64,000 nucleotides of DNA, from contig JAVUNC010000004.1 of NCBI GenBank assembly GCA_032173965.1, forward strand, positions 22,049,001-22,113,000, written 5' to 3'. The notes beneath the pieces are model-generated. The model ran no database searches and was not told the DNA's origin. It worked only from the letters and a program-made list of their open reading frames with translations. Below are positions 11,225 to 23,627 of this stretch, one piece after another; the stretch's first letter is position 1; every line of letters starts with the position of its first letter. The stretch comes from Sitta carolinensis (Eukaryota > Chordata > Aves > Passeriformes > Sittidae). A program made the translations under genes and the position numbers.

Positions 11225-14200
11225 ATAGGCTTAGGGTAATAGGTGCACTTGAGCACATAAAATGAGCATAAATGTACACAAGACAAAACCTGTGCAAATA
11301 TTCTGTTCTGTTGTTTATAATTACATTTAAATTAATTTCTGATGAAATAACTTTTTCACTTTTTGATATTAACATTCATCAGAACTAATTGTTTTTGTTA
11401 AAATGAGTGAAATTTCTTTTCTGCGATTAACAATTGTATTTTCAGTTCATGTAATTTTAAATTAGTTGGAGCAAATGAGTCAAAACTACTGGAAAAAATG
11501 ATCATTCTCTTTGAAATAACAGTAACCAATTATCTAGTCATGTTTTAAACATATCTGTGAATCATCAGGACCAAGAAGTTGATATTTTAAAATTTGCCCA
11601 CAAGCAAGTAACACAATTCCAAGGGATCAGAGTAATACGTCAGATCTATTTAAAAGTTCATGTCTTCAGGCTCTTTCCAGAAAAATAGATGTGCAGCTTT
11701 ATATGACTACAGGTTTTAGCTTTAGTGCTTTTAAATTTCTCCTTAATAATTAATTTAAAACCTGAATAATATTTAACTTAGAAATAAAGCCAGCTTCAAG
11801 GCAGGTAACTGCTTTCTTAATTTTTTCTTTTTTTTTTTTTTTTTTTTTTTCTGCTAAAATAAGAATATGACTCTTATTTTCTCTCTCTTTTTTTTTTTTT
11901 TTTTTTTTTTATTTCTTTCAAGTATATCTATCACGTCACTATTAGCCACTGAAGGAAAGATTAGGTGGCCTGAAGTCCTGTAATAGGCTGCACGAGAGAA
12001 ATGCCACTAGATGGCAATGTGTCAGAAAATTATTTCCACCAATGCAGAGGAAGATAGAGAATATACATTATTTAAAGGTTCATTGAGTCATTCTAAATGG
12101 ATCTGTCAATCAGTAAGGAAAAAATTCTCATGCATTTCTTGTAGCATCTACCACTTTCCTCTAATGACTCGAGGAAACCGGGCAGCTCTAGAAGCACACA
12201 TCAAGATGGGTGTAAGAGAGATGAGGGGTCAAACTGCTTCTGCCAGGCAGGGCAAACCCAGGCTGCTCTGGAAGAGGAGCAACATGCATCCTCAGGGATT
12301 TTGCAGCTGCTGAGTGCTGCACAATTATGAAAATCATTCTCAGCTGTGAAGAACTGCTACCCACCCTCTGCTGTAGGGATAATTTTAACTAAATCAGACT
12401 CTAAGTGTCCATATTCTCAGCCTTTTAATTTGCAGAGATGAGGAGTATGTTCTGCAAATCTGACATGTAGATCTACTGATGAATTTTAAAAGAATTTTGT
12501 AGACTATAAAGTAATTACGAAATATTTTGCTTATACAGATGATAATTTTAGAAAGACATTAAAATAAAGCATTTTTTTCCAGTGCCTTTGTATAAAAATA
12601 CATAAAACATGATTAAACATTCCCAAATGATTAGATAACTGGGAATGATGTCGATATGCTCCTAGACTCCTCCTATTCAATTTAGAAAGTGTTTTGCCTA
12701 TGCTTATACACCAGGGATTAGAATTATTAAAAATAGCAAAAAAAATTAACCACAAAGCATATGACAGTGAAGTTTTCCCACTCAAACTTCTTGTGTCACC
12801 ATGAAATTTTCTCACAACTTAAAGCAAAGAAAGGAGATCTCTCAATATCTGATTATCTACAGGCAGCGCTGACAAGAGAGTACTGAAGTCTCAAAACTGC
12901 GCTGCAAGGTAGCCCCAACCAACATTGTCCCCCTCACTGTATTTTTGTTCCAGAATTCCAGATTTTCAAAGCAAACAGAAACATGCAATTATGTTTTACA
13001 CTTTGAACTGCAATAATTCAAGAGGTGGTAGATTAATAGTTGAGGTAGTCCTACAGAAGGGACAGAACAAAGTGATAGTGGCAGCTACTCTGTTGCCTCA
13101 AATTCTCTCACACTCCTTAGAATCTTGTTACTAATGCCAATAAAAGAGCATTTTTTATCAACATGTGCGTCACCACCTTGTTTTTTTCTGATCAGTGCTT
13201 GTTCTGTGATCTCAGATCTGCATTAAGTCAGTCTGAGAGATCTAAACCCACAGAATTTACTGTAAAACAAGTATTTAAACAGGAATCTGCTGTAATGATA
13301 AAGCACTTCTGCAAAATGGCATGAATGAATAAGTACACCTCTGTTTCATTTTTCTTCTGAACTTACTGTTATCAATGTATTAAATATAGTCTGAGTATGC
13401 CTAAGAGATTGGAGATTTAGGTGGAGACTTTGCCTCTTCCTACTCAGTTTCTATATTGGACTAAAAAGGTGGGAGGTGGTGCCCGTTTCTGAGCACATGC
13501 AAGTTTAGATGTTTAGTCCAACTGCAGGAGCTGAATAGCTAAAAGTGTTACCAGAGTAGGCAGTGTCTGAGGACAGGATCCTGAATTTCTCCTTCAAGCC
13601 GAGGTGCCTACCTAGATCCAAATTTTGGTACAGTATGGGTAGTATGAATTTAATGTATGCATATATATATATATTTTTTTACATACTTAGGTAAAATTCA
13701 CAGAAATATGCAAGTGCTTTGTCAGATGGTGAAAATAATAACTCAAACTCAAATATTCTCAAAAAATTCACCATTTTGAAAAAGAGTGTTGTTGCTAGAA
13801 CTAATAAAAAGGTTTACAAACAGAAATATGAGAGTTTTTAGGCACTTAAAACTAAATATCAATAATCTCACATTTCCTAATGACAAAGTAAAATACATAT
13901 TTAACTATACAGAACACTCAAAGTAGGCTTCATGCTGAAAACCACTGCCAGCAATAAAAAGGACCTGATATGCGTTCTTTCTTTTTCGCCTCTTTATAAT
14001 TGCTCATAATATCAAATTTTCAAAGGTAACCAAGGTTATCAGGAGTAATTTTCACATTGCTTTTGTATTCCCTGAAATACATGGTAAGTAACAGAAATCT
14101 GACTCAACTGAGATTCATTACAGCAAGACATCATATCAGCTTAGCATAAAATTTTTCATTCAAGCTGCAAGACAGAAATTATTCTTAGCTGAAATCAAAA

Positions 14201-15242
14201 TACTTTTCAAGAATTCAATTAAGAGTAATTAATTATTTTTCAAAAATCTCTCCTAATTTTGGTCAGAATAATCTCTGGTATACTAAAGTCCTATTTTGAA
14301 TAGCTTGCTAAGGTGATATTACTGGCTTGTATTTCCCTTTCCCTAATGCTTGTGATACTGGTTTGTGTATTTCTATTTTGGTAATGTAACACTTTTTGAT
14401 ATTTCAATTTTAGTAATGTTTGTGCTACTGGTATACAAATCCACTGACAACCAAGATGCCCATGAAAAACAATTAACTCCTGTGACTGGAAGATGCTGTT
14501 GAAAATGTCATGTCTGACAGGGCAGTCACAGTAAACAACTGTTATAAAAAAGTGTTGGCATGAATGACATTATGAATTACACATAGGAAGGTAATATTGG
14601 CTAGCTGAGAAATATGTACTTTCAAGTTGGAAAACATCTTTACTCAGAGCTGCACACTCCTGTGTCATTCTGTTGACCAGATAATCAACATCCAATGCAC
14701 AGAACTGTGCTCATTCATTGCTGAACACACACAGATTTTCACATTTGCTTGCTTTGTATCCCAGTAGTTTTCCTAGTCAAGACTGTTAAACAATCAAGAA
14801 CTGCGAACATCTGCAAATAATTATTTCTTTTAAATATATTAGTAGGTTTTGTGACTACCTTCCCTTCAAAAGATGCAGTAGGCAATGAAGTAGTGTACAA
14901 TTTAAAAAATCCACAACGTTATGTTGCATTCTTTACTGTCACAACCTCTCCATTTGCATGAAGCACACTATAGTATGTTTATTAAATGTTACTTGCAACT
15001 CTCATATCTCACTTTTAATAAGAAATTGTTATTTTGACATATTAATTATAAATACACGTGCTCATGAATAGTTGCTCAGATTTCAGTCTTTTAATCTGAT
15101 TTTTATTTTTACTGTGCCACTGAATAATCATTTTATGGCTCTTTCAGAATCTATAGCAGTGTTGCTGAGTCAGCTTGTCATTGTTTAAATGGTTTTTAGA
15201 GGTGCAACAGGAACAGATTTTCATCTCTAATCCTTTCACTAA
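11225..15242. other. Unique AT-rich DNA, no gene recognised
   Basis: Short frames (for example 12011-12313 and 12531-12815) lack any homology I recognise. The stretch contains the paired poly-T tracts listed below and a brief AT dinucleotide run near 13660-13675. Confidence 0.45.
11821..11910. repeat. Two poly-T tracts, 37 bases apart
   Basis: T-runs occupy 11821-11850 (one C at 11827) and 11888-11910. Poly-T on the + strand can mark the tail of a minus-strand retrocopy, but the sequence to the right shows no recognisable body or AATAAA, so I call them simple repeats only. Confidence 0.9.
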
Positions 15243-15790
15243 TGTGCTAGCTTTGGCTGGGCGAGAATTAATTTTCTTCACAGAGGCTGTATTGTGGAGT
15301 TATGCTGAAAACAGCGCTAATAATACAGGGATGTTTTCGTTGTTGCTGAGCAGTGCTTGCACGGAGCCAAGGCTTATTCTGCTCCTCACCCCACCCCAAC
15401 AACTAAGAGGATGAGGGTGCACAGTCAGGAGGGGACACAGCTGGGACAGCCAATCCCAGTTGATGCAAGGAATATCACAGAGGTACCATACTCAGCATTT
15501 AAAGCTGAGGGGAAGAAGAAGAGGTGCTGTTTGTCGTACCAACTCACCACTGGTGTGCTGGAGCCCTGCTTTCCTGGAGACAGCTGGGCACCTACCCGCC
15601 TGCCTGTGGGAAGCAGTGAATGAATTCCTTATTTTGCTCTACTTGCACGCACAGCTTTCGCTTTACCTATTGAACTGCCTTTATCTCAACCCACAAGTTC
15701 TGTCACTTTTACTCTTCTGATTTTTTTCCCCTATCCCAGGGGAGTAGTGAGCAAACAGCTGTGTGGTGCTGACGGAGGTTAAACACAATT
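15243..15790 (+). mobile_element. Avian ERV solo LTR (same family as 23063-23627)
   Basis: The element starts TGTGCTAG and follows an avian LTR layout that I recognise from its overall sequence: a 'GATAATACAGGGATG' segment at about 15319, a TATA-like CATTTAAAG at 15497-15505, a degraded polyadenylation signal near 15669 (TATTGAAC where TATTAAAC is expected) and a 3' end at about 15790 in decayed TTAAACACAATT. Bases before and after (ACTAA at 15238-15242, ACTAG at 15791-15795) may be a mutated 5-bp target duplication. No internal viral region or primer-binding site follows, so it is a solo LTR. Assignment to the ERVL-like class is tentative. Confidence 0.85.
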
Positions 15791-16979
15791 ACTAGTTCAA
15801 CTAAGCTCAAATTTTCCTACATTGCACATTTCTATTTATCTGCAAGGTTTTTTGAAAGTAAAAATTCAATAATTCATGATGTATATTTTGTATTTGAACA
15901 CATATTAATTCAACTTTACACAGATGTTTCAGAAGCGGTATTTCCTTCAATGTCTTACTATAGTTAATGAAGTCAATAGTAAGAATGAATTATCAAACAT
16001 AATCCTTCCTGTTCTCAAAAAGTGGGATTTCACATCAGAATTTCAAGTGATAAAAAGCAAACAAACAAAAAGCATGTTAGCCAGCATAACCAACAGATTC
16101 CAGATGATTTATTCTGTAAAAATGCATGTATTGTCAACTCCACTGCCAGAAAAATAGTGGGAATCTGGGATATTTAAAGCTCCGTGATGAAAATCAGACA
16201 GCAAAAATATCTTCTAACTTATTTCTCCTTTTATAACTATAAAGTAAGTATCTTAAGACAGGAAACAAATTCAGTCTCTGTCATTTAAATAGAGGAGCAG
16301 CAGTATGATGCAATAGCTAATAATATGCTCTGCGATATTGCTAATTTAACCAGCTACAGCTATTTGTGGTGTTGTTGCTCTCATACTGGGAACCAGAGCA
16401 CAAGACAGTTGTGAAAGCATTATAATCACTGATTAGTGACAGTGAACTTCAGCAAAAAAGCAAATATAAAGCATTTTTGCTCTAAAATTCTTGTACCAGT
16501 CAGTGTGGAATGGGAGGTTCTTAAAGGCTTGCTCTCTCCATCAAAATAGTTGCAACTCTTACACCTGTAAGTGTATTTTGCTAGACCTTGCTGTTTATGC
16601 TGCCATCCATTTGGGTTGCTATGGGAAGGATCCTGTGGTGCATGCTTCCCCTCCCAATCCACACCAGGACACTGAGTTTGATTCATTTCACATTCCCTGA
16701 ATGAAGCAAAACGAGCAGAGACTCATGGAATATAAGACATTATTCCAAACTGCACAGGACAACAGGGCCATTGTTGGAGGGCAAGATCACAGTCTCACTA
16801 GGAGGATTTGTTTGTTTATTTGGGGTAGCTACAGCAAAAACAACTACTGGACAGTAAAGTAACAGCAAAAAAAACCCAAACCATAGTGACTAAAGCCTGA
16901 AAGATCACAATTAATTCTTTTGCTTTGAGCTCTGGAGGAATGAATAGGAAAAAGAGAACTTAGAGGGACAGAACATCCA
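15791..16979. other. Unique AT-rich DNA, no feature seen
   Basis: No recognisable element is present. Short frames at 15924-16157 and 16426-16700 show no homology. Confidence 0.45.
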
Positions 16980-17029
16980 AAGAATCACAGAATCATTAAG
17001 ATTGGAAAAGAACTCCAAGATCATCAGAG
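16980..17029 (-). mobile_element. Very short CR1 3' end
   Basis: The + strand reads AGAATCACAGAATCATTAAG then ATTGGAAAAGAACTCCAAGATCATC, the reverse complement of the CR1 3' terminus. Only about 50 bases are recognisable, which is extreme 5' truncation or decay. Confidence 0.75.
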
Positions 17030-18956
17030 AAACTGAGAAAGCCTGATTTTAATTTGGTTTGCCCCTAGATTAAGAATCTCAGTAAATTGTTAATTTATTT
17101 CCAAGTTAGTTAACTCTTCATGTGGGATTTCACCAGTCTCTTTCAGACCTTTTTGCGACTGATTTTTGCTTGCTTGTTTGGACAAAAAGCAAGAAACTCT
17201 ACTGATAAATTAATTAAAAAAAAAAAAAAAAAAGGAGATTTCTAAAAGCATCCACCTCTAACAAAAAGAATTCCATGTCCTTTTAATTTTTAATATAATG
17301 CATGTGAAAAAAAATAATTCACTTCAGAAGACGAAATGATTATTTGGATGTCACCTTGTTTCCTCAAACTCTTCAGATAACGGCTTTAAAAGTGAATACT
17401 TTTATTTATACAAGGCACTTTTCCACATTTTGGGAAGCTGACATGTGTAGTTACTTAAATTATGGCTCCTGTTTTCAGAACAGAACAAATGCAACAAGTA
17501 GTTTATTCCCTGGAACAGCCCAAATAAATTATTTCAGCCATTAACTGGAGTTTATGACCACTACAGACAAAGCCATCTGCAAGTGCATTCATCATGTTGC
17601 GAACACAATGGTGCTGAATGTTCAAAAGATGCAGTTATAAGCAATCAATAGCTCCACACTTTATACAGCTGTGATTAATGCCAGGGACTGTTCTCATGAG
17701 CTTCCTTTTTAGGTGTTGGAAGGATGTTACCAAAAGAATCAGTGAAGGGGAGGGGAAAGGGAAGTCTCAGGGCAGATTTAATATATAGAAATACCCTTAC
17801 AATTCAGGTTTAATAGATGTACATGAAAGATATACTTATTTAAATCATAAGCAGAAGAGTAAATGCACTGTACTATTAAAAGGCAATAAATGCTGCAATA
17901 CACTGCTTCTGTTTTGTAAATTCTCATTTGCCACTTTCCAAGTCACTGAATTAAGCCTCTGCTGCAGCCAGTTTAGTTCTACATGTCAATTTGCAGTAGA
18001 ACCAGTCAATAATTTTAAGATTTATAGTGGAGTGTAGGGTAGCACCAGTTATAGTGCACTGTAATACTTAGAGGTAGATGGGATTAACAGTGTCCTGATG
18101 GTATAGTTATGTTTTGTAGGCATATATTGTAAGGCATTCATTTATGTAAGAAAATTTTCCTTTCCTAGTAGGGCCTTAGTGAAAATAATTTGAACAAATT
18201 TATAAAAAATATTGAATTAAAATTGGGGTGTTCCTTTCACATATAAACATATACTATATATATATATATATTATATATATATATATATATTCTGATGCAA
18301 TGTACAGCGTATGAGGAGAGGGCATTTTTCTATCATTCATGGTGGAGTGATATCCAAGCATTTCATCTCGTTGGGAAATGTATGAAGCAAAGAAATCCTA
18401 TTTTGTATATGTGTAGAGAAGGCTATGCTTTCTTTCAAGACACATCAGTCTTCTTCCTTATATTTTCACTTGCACTTGTCCTTTAGCCATTTCTCAAAGA
18501 TCACCAGGCTATCACAAAATCTGAGGACTGAGCCTCTGAACCTTGGGGGAATTCAACATGCCTGGCCAACCTTGGGTCCAATTAAATTCCAAAAATAATC
18601 TCCTAGGAAGGGATAGAATTAGTTCACCTGGGAATGGTCTTGTCCATATCCTCTCAGTGCAAAAGCAAAAGCCTAAGCAGTACAGCAGAATGGAAGCATT
18701 TTGCTCAATCTTTAGAGAACCAGACTACTGTATTTTCTAAAAGTCTGCATTTGTGTATATGCATTCCTTATACATGTAACAATGTTGAAGACTTTATTAA
18801 AATGACATTACATGCAAAGGCTCAGCAATAATGACATTCAAATTAAATAGAATTAAAGTTTTAATGAATCCATACATATTTAGACATGGTAGTTTAGATT
18901 TCCAGATCTGAGATATGGCTTTTCCCCTGGAGAAAGAATTACAGGTTTGTATGATG
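17030..18956. other. Unique AT-rich DNA with simple repeats
   Basis: There is an 18-base poly-A run at 17216-17233 and an AT dinucleotide array at 18255-18290 (listed separately). No gene or transposon is recognised. Confidence 0.45.
18255..18290. repeat. (AT)n dinucleotide repeat
   Basis: Two blocks of alternating A and T are separated by a single TT step. This is a typical unstable AT microsatellite. Confidence 0.95.
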
Positions 18957-20152
18957 CAGAATCACGGAATAAGCAGTTGGAAGGGACCCACAAGGATCAT
19001 TAAGTGAAATTCCTGATCCTTCACAGCACCATCCCCAAGAGTCACACCATGTGCCCAAGAGCACTGTCAAAACACTTCTTGAATTCTGTCAGGCTTGGTG
19101 CTGTGACCATTTCTTGGGGAGCCCATTCCAGCGCTCAGCCACTCTCTATGTGAAAAAGCTTTTCTAATACTCAACCTAAACCTCCCCTGGCACAACTTCC
19201 AGCCATTCTTTTGGATTCTGTCACTGGTCACCACAGAGAAGAAATCAGGGTCTGCCCCTCCTCTTCCCCTCACAAGAAGCTGTAACTGCAGTGAGGTCTC
19301 ACCTCAGTCACCTCCAGGCTGAACAGACCAAGTGACCTCAGACACTCCTCACATGGCTTCCCCTCAAAGCCTTCAACATCTTTGTGAATGGCTTTGAGGA
19401 TCTCTTTTGGATTCTCTCTAATAGCTTAATATCTTTCTTACATTGTGGCACCCAAAATTGCCACCCAGGACTTGAGGTGAGGCTGCCCCAGTGCAGAGCA
19501 GAGTGGGACAATCCCCTCCCTTGCCCAGCTGGCAATGCTGTGCCTGATGCCCTCAGGACAGGGTTGGCCCTCCTGGCTGCCAGGACACTGCTGGCTCATG
19601 TTCAACTTGTCATTGACCAGGATCACCAGGTCCCTTTCTGTGGCACTGTTTTCCAGTGTCTCATTCCCCAGTCTGTCCATGCATCCAGGGTTGCCCCTCC
19701 CAGCTGCAGAAACCAGCACTTTTCCTTGTTGAACTTCATGATGATTGCCCAGTCCTCTAATTTTTTGCCCTCTGTCTGCAGGGACTCCCTGCTTTCAAGT
19801 GAGTCAATAGCTCCTTCCAATATTGCATCAGCTTAAAATTTGCTCAGTATCCATTCCAATCCTGTGTCCAAGTCATTTATGACCATGTGGGAGAGAACTG
19901 GGCTGAGGATGGAGCCCTATGGTAACCCACTAGTGACAGGTCCCCAGTCTGATGTCGCCCCAGTCACCATCAGCATTTGTGCCTGACCCATGATCCAATT
20001 GCTCACCCATCACATGATGCGTTTATCCAGCTGAGTGCTGGACATTTTGTCTGGAAGGATCCTGCGAGAGGATTGAAAGCTTTGCTGAAATCCAAAACAA
20101 TCACATCAACTGGTTTCCCTTGATCAACTAGGAGAGTTACTTTGTCATGAAC
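18957..20152 (-). mobile_element. CR1 LINE, 1.2-kb 5'-truncated copy with RT C-terminal part
   Basis: Read on the minus strand, it begins inside ORF2 with 'LLVDQGKPVDVIVLDF' (reverse transcriptase), continues through 'SNWIMGQAQMLMVTG', 'ILSPVLSHMVINDLDTGLEW' and the ILSKF strip before the catalytic site. The FADD motif itself is destroyed (stop and substitutions near 19835). The 3' UTR follows and the 3' tail lies at 18957-18970 (AGAATCACGGAATAAG on +). It is colinear with, and clearly the same subfamily as, the + strand copy at 46420-49202. Frames of 93-150 codons seen within it on either strand are decayed pieces or antisense shadows. Confidence 0.95.
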
Positions 20153-20918
20153 GCAAACCATGAATGATAAGAAGGAAGAGCTTCAGGTAATATCAAGACA
20201 TCTAGGTGTCATCTATAATCCATGAACTGGCTTTCCAATGGAAACAATATAGTAATGAGAGTCTGTTACTGTGTGTTTCTATCTACGTCACAGTAACAAG
20301 AGTCTAAAGAGGAACTAACAAGGATGTGGATGCCTATTTTAATGTGAGTTTTGCAATTATTCTTTTTGTCATGTGTACTTCTGTTTTGGTTCAATTCATA
20401 ATTGAAACGGACTGATATAGCTTTCACAAAAAAAATTATGCATGGGCCTGGTCCATGTTTAGGTAACAGTTCAGCTCCTCAAGGTGATAAAACTACTCTT
20501 CAGAAACACAACTGAAACAACTGTTGCAAATGCACAGTTCAGTAATTAAACACTGCTTGTAAGCATTAATATGAATTATATCGTAAAATCAAAAAGCTGT
20601 CCAATAACCCAAAGACAGTTTACCTGCTGTTATTGAATGCAGCACTTCCTCTGCCTCATGTACTGAATCTCTGTCACTTCAGTTTTGCAATAGCTAGATA
20701 TTGTATAAAACCCACCTCTTAACTGTACTTTAAAACGGTGCCACCTTGTCAATCATTGAAAACCCATTAAAGGATAAAATTCTCATTTAAAACATATTAT
20801 ACAAATAGTAGTATAAGTGGGGATTTTTTATAAATGTCCATCATACCATTTATGAAAACCAATTACAAGAGATCTTTAAATTTAGGAGTAAGAAGAGCGA
20901 TGGTGGAGGCATATTAAC
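20153..20918. other. Unique AT-rich DNA, no feature seen
   Basis: This lies between the CR1 at 18957 and the LTR at 20919. Nothing is recognised. Confidence 0.45.
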
Positions 20919-21393
20919 TGTCATAGTCCTGCACTGTGGTCTTGAGTCCTGTCCAGCTGGGACAAGCATGGCAAAATACATAGGGAGGGCAAGAATAGAA
21001 CTTTAATGACAGTAAAATAACAAACACAGGGACCGCTCAGAAGGGACAAGGGACAGCATCCAAAGACGCAGGGGCATGTCTAGCTTAACAATATATAGGT
21101 TTACCTGAGGACAGGGGTCCAGTCTCAAACCCAGGACAGGGACATGACCTTATATGTCAAAGGTCCCGAACCAACTGAGAACCAGAACCAGAAACATGGC
21201 CTATTTTGGAATGATCCCATCAGCATCCTTTCAGTATCCCACCTCCCATGGTCTCAGGCTTATTCTTGCTACACAAGCTACCTGGGTTAACCTATTGTCC
21301 ATCCTAGCTAATTTGGTTGCCACAATTAACCATCAATGTTTTTATCACAATGCTGAAATTATTAAAGAAACAAGCCTCAACTAAACTATCACA
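20919..21393 (-). mobile_element. Probable ERV solo LTR, 475 bp, minus strand
   Basis: The element is bounded by TGTCATAG (20919-20926) and CTATCACA (21386-21393), an inverted pair with one mismatch that begins TG and ends CA as LTRs do. On the minus strand it carries a TATA-like GACATATAAG (21149-21158) and, about 150 bases downstream, ATTAAA (21002-21007) as a likely polyadenylation signal: the normal U3-R-U5 order. GC content is higher than the flanks. I could not see a clear target-site duplication and there is no internal region, so it is old or slightly mis-bounded. The family is not identified. Confidence 0.7.
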
Positions 21394-21789
21394 GGTTCTT
21401 ATGTTAGCAAGCAGATATTGATTTAAATAGGCTGTTACACAGATGAGAGAAGATTAAATAACTTCTACCATCTAATATACAGGAATCCAATCAAATTTAG
21501 TCAATAGCCTCCCTCTACATAAATGCAGACTACCATTTGTCATATTGTAAAATACACAGAAATCAACTTCCAAATGACTACTAATTTAAACCTGACACAT
21601 AAATTTCTAGTATCTAAAATATTTTTCTGTGTATTATTTTCTCAGAAGCATTGATGTGAGATTTTTAAAACACATACAGTCAATATCCCAGCTTACTGTT
21701 ACACTTCAGTGGACTGTGAGAACACAAACAGCCTCTACATAAGCAGAACCCAACAGAAATGTAGTTTTCATAACCTTGTTCTGGCTACC
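21394..21789. other. Unique AT-rich DNA, no feature seen
   Basis: This is a short spacer between two repeats and shows no recognisable content. Confidence 0.45.
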
Positions 21790-21970
21790 ATTCATGGAAT
21801 AACAAGATGCTTGAGGTGGAAAGTGTTCTCTGGAGGTCTCCTGGTCCAAAACTTCAGCTCAGGAAGAGCCATCTGGAACCAGTTGCCAGGGCTCTTTTCT
21901 ATCTCTAAGTTATGTATCACCACAATATCTTTGGGTAACATACCTCTACAAGTTAGCCATATACCACAAC
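21790..21970 (-). mobile_element. CR1 LINE 3' end, diverged
   Basis: The + strand matches the reverse complement of a CR1 3' UTR: GGAATAACAAGATG, then GGAGGTCTCCTGGTCCAAAA, a CTCAGG...GAGCCA block, 'GTTGCCAGGGCTC' and a run ending in ACCACAACC. It is more diverged than the 18957 copy and of a different CR1 subfamily. A 113-codon + frame (21709-22050) overlaps it and is not a gene. Confidence 0.75.
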
Positions 21971-23062
21971 CAGCCAGCCCTGGACTAGCAGCCAAGAATC
22001 AACATATAGCAGTCTCTTGCTATAGATACACCATGGTAAAATATAAATAGACCTTTTTTTTCCTAACGAAAAATTCTTTTTTTCTTTAGGAATATGTTTT
22101 CCACAAGCGCATTTTCAATTTACTTCATAGATTTTAGAGAATTACAAACAGCCATGGGCCTATATATTTGGAGCTTGCTCCTGACTGCCAGTGAGTTTTC
22201 TAACTAAAAGGAAATAATTCATAACTTCAGGGTTGTTTTTTCCTATGAACTTGAGGATTTCCTATACATAAAAATCATTGTAATTGTGATTATTAGTAAA
22301 GTAAGAGTAAATTTGATAACAATTCACAGTGTATATTTTGTGTTTGTCATGTAATCAGGCTATTTTGCTGAAATAGGTACAAGCTATCAACATTATGATA
22401 TTTGAAAGACGAAAACATTGTCAGAGCTGAGAAAAGCCCAATGGATGCCACACACCAAACTTCTTACATACCGGCTCACTGCTTTATATTTTTTTTAAAT
22501 TATTATTATTATTTTATTATTTTTTTATTTGAATTATATATTGTTTTATTAAGTGTTAATATCAATCCATTTATCAATCAAGAGTACTTGAAACCAGACA
22601 CAAATTCCCAGAAAGGTTAATAGGGTTACCAAGAGATTTGAACTGAGAGGCTGTGATGAAACTTCATGTGATGAAAACCATATGTGTTCCAGTTCTGCTG
22701 GGCATTAGAAACTACTTCCCAGCTAAACTGAAACATAGAAAATCCAATCAAATCCAAAGTGAGCTAAGTGGACCATAATGAAATTTCATGGAGCTGAAAG
22801 GATGAGAGAGAAGAATAAAAAGAAAAGATGTAACTAAAACCAGAAGTGATATACAGTAAAGAAACGTGTAAAGAATATATACCCATAGAGAAGAGAAAGT
22901 TGTTGTTCTGTCATGAAAACCACAGGAAATTCTCTTGTTCTCCAAAGATCTTTTCCCTTTCCTTAGCTCAACTTTGTTCAGTGTCTTTTCTTATCTTACA
23001 ATTTCTGATTAAATTTGATGCTAATTTGGCAATCCCAAAGCCAAAGAAATAAACATATGAGT
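21971..23062. other. Unique AT-rich DNA with a short (TTA)n run
   Basis: A T/A-rich patch with ATT repeats lies at about 22490-22540. Otherwise nothing is recognised. Confidence 0.45.
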
Positions 23063-23627
23063 TGTGTTTTAACCCCAGACAGAAACCAAGCCTCATGCAG
23101 CCACTCACTCACTCCCACCAGTGCAATAAGGGAGAGAATCAGAAGGGAACTTGTGAGTTGAGATAAAGTCAGTTTGACAGGAAAAACAAAAGCTGCACAG
23201 CAAAACAAGGAATTGATTCACTGCCTCCCATGGGCAGACACGTGTTCACCCACCCCTAAGAGAGATGGACCCCATCACATGAAATAATACTTGGGAAGAA
23301 AAATGCCAACAGACCAGACACCTTCCTTCCACCTTCTTCTCCCCACTTTATATGCTGGCCATGATGCCATACGGTCTGGAATATCCCTTTGCTCTGTTTG
23401 ATTCATCTGTCTCAGCTCTGTCGCTTCCAAACCTCCCATGCATCCCCAACTTCCTCACCAGCATGGCAGCACAATAAGCAGAAAAAGCCTTAACTGCATA
23501 AACCCTGCTCATCAATAACAAAAACTTCTCTGTATTAACAACCCTGTGTTGAGCACAAATCGAAAACACAGCCCCACATCTGCTGCTGTAAAGAAAATTT
23601 AACTCTACTTCAGCCAAAGCCAGCACA
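23063..23627 (-). mobile_element. Avian ERV solo LTR, inverted relative to 15243-15790
   Basis: The + strand reads TGTGTTTTAACCCCAG at its left end and CCAGCACA at its right end, i.e. an LTR in reverse. On the minus strand it has the same order of blocks as the LTR at 15243: the GGTTAATTTTCTTTA-type start, the AATACAG...AAGTTTTTG block, a TATA box GCATATAAAG (23346-23355) and a decayed polyadenylation region near 23172-23180. No viral coding sequence adjoins it. A 136-codon frame on the minus strand (23348-23758) is a chance frame across the LTR. No exact target-site duplication is seen. Confidence 0.87.

Noticed and set aside
19384..19836. 150-codon open frame on the + strand, the longest in the window
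   Set aside because: It is antisense to the CR1 at 18957-20152. CR1 3' regions are stop-poor on the opposite strand.
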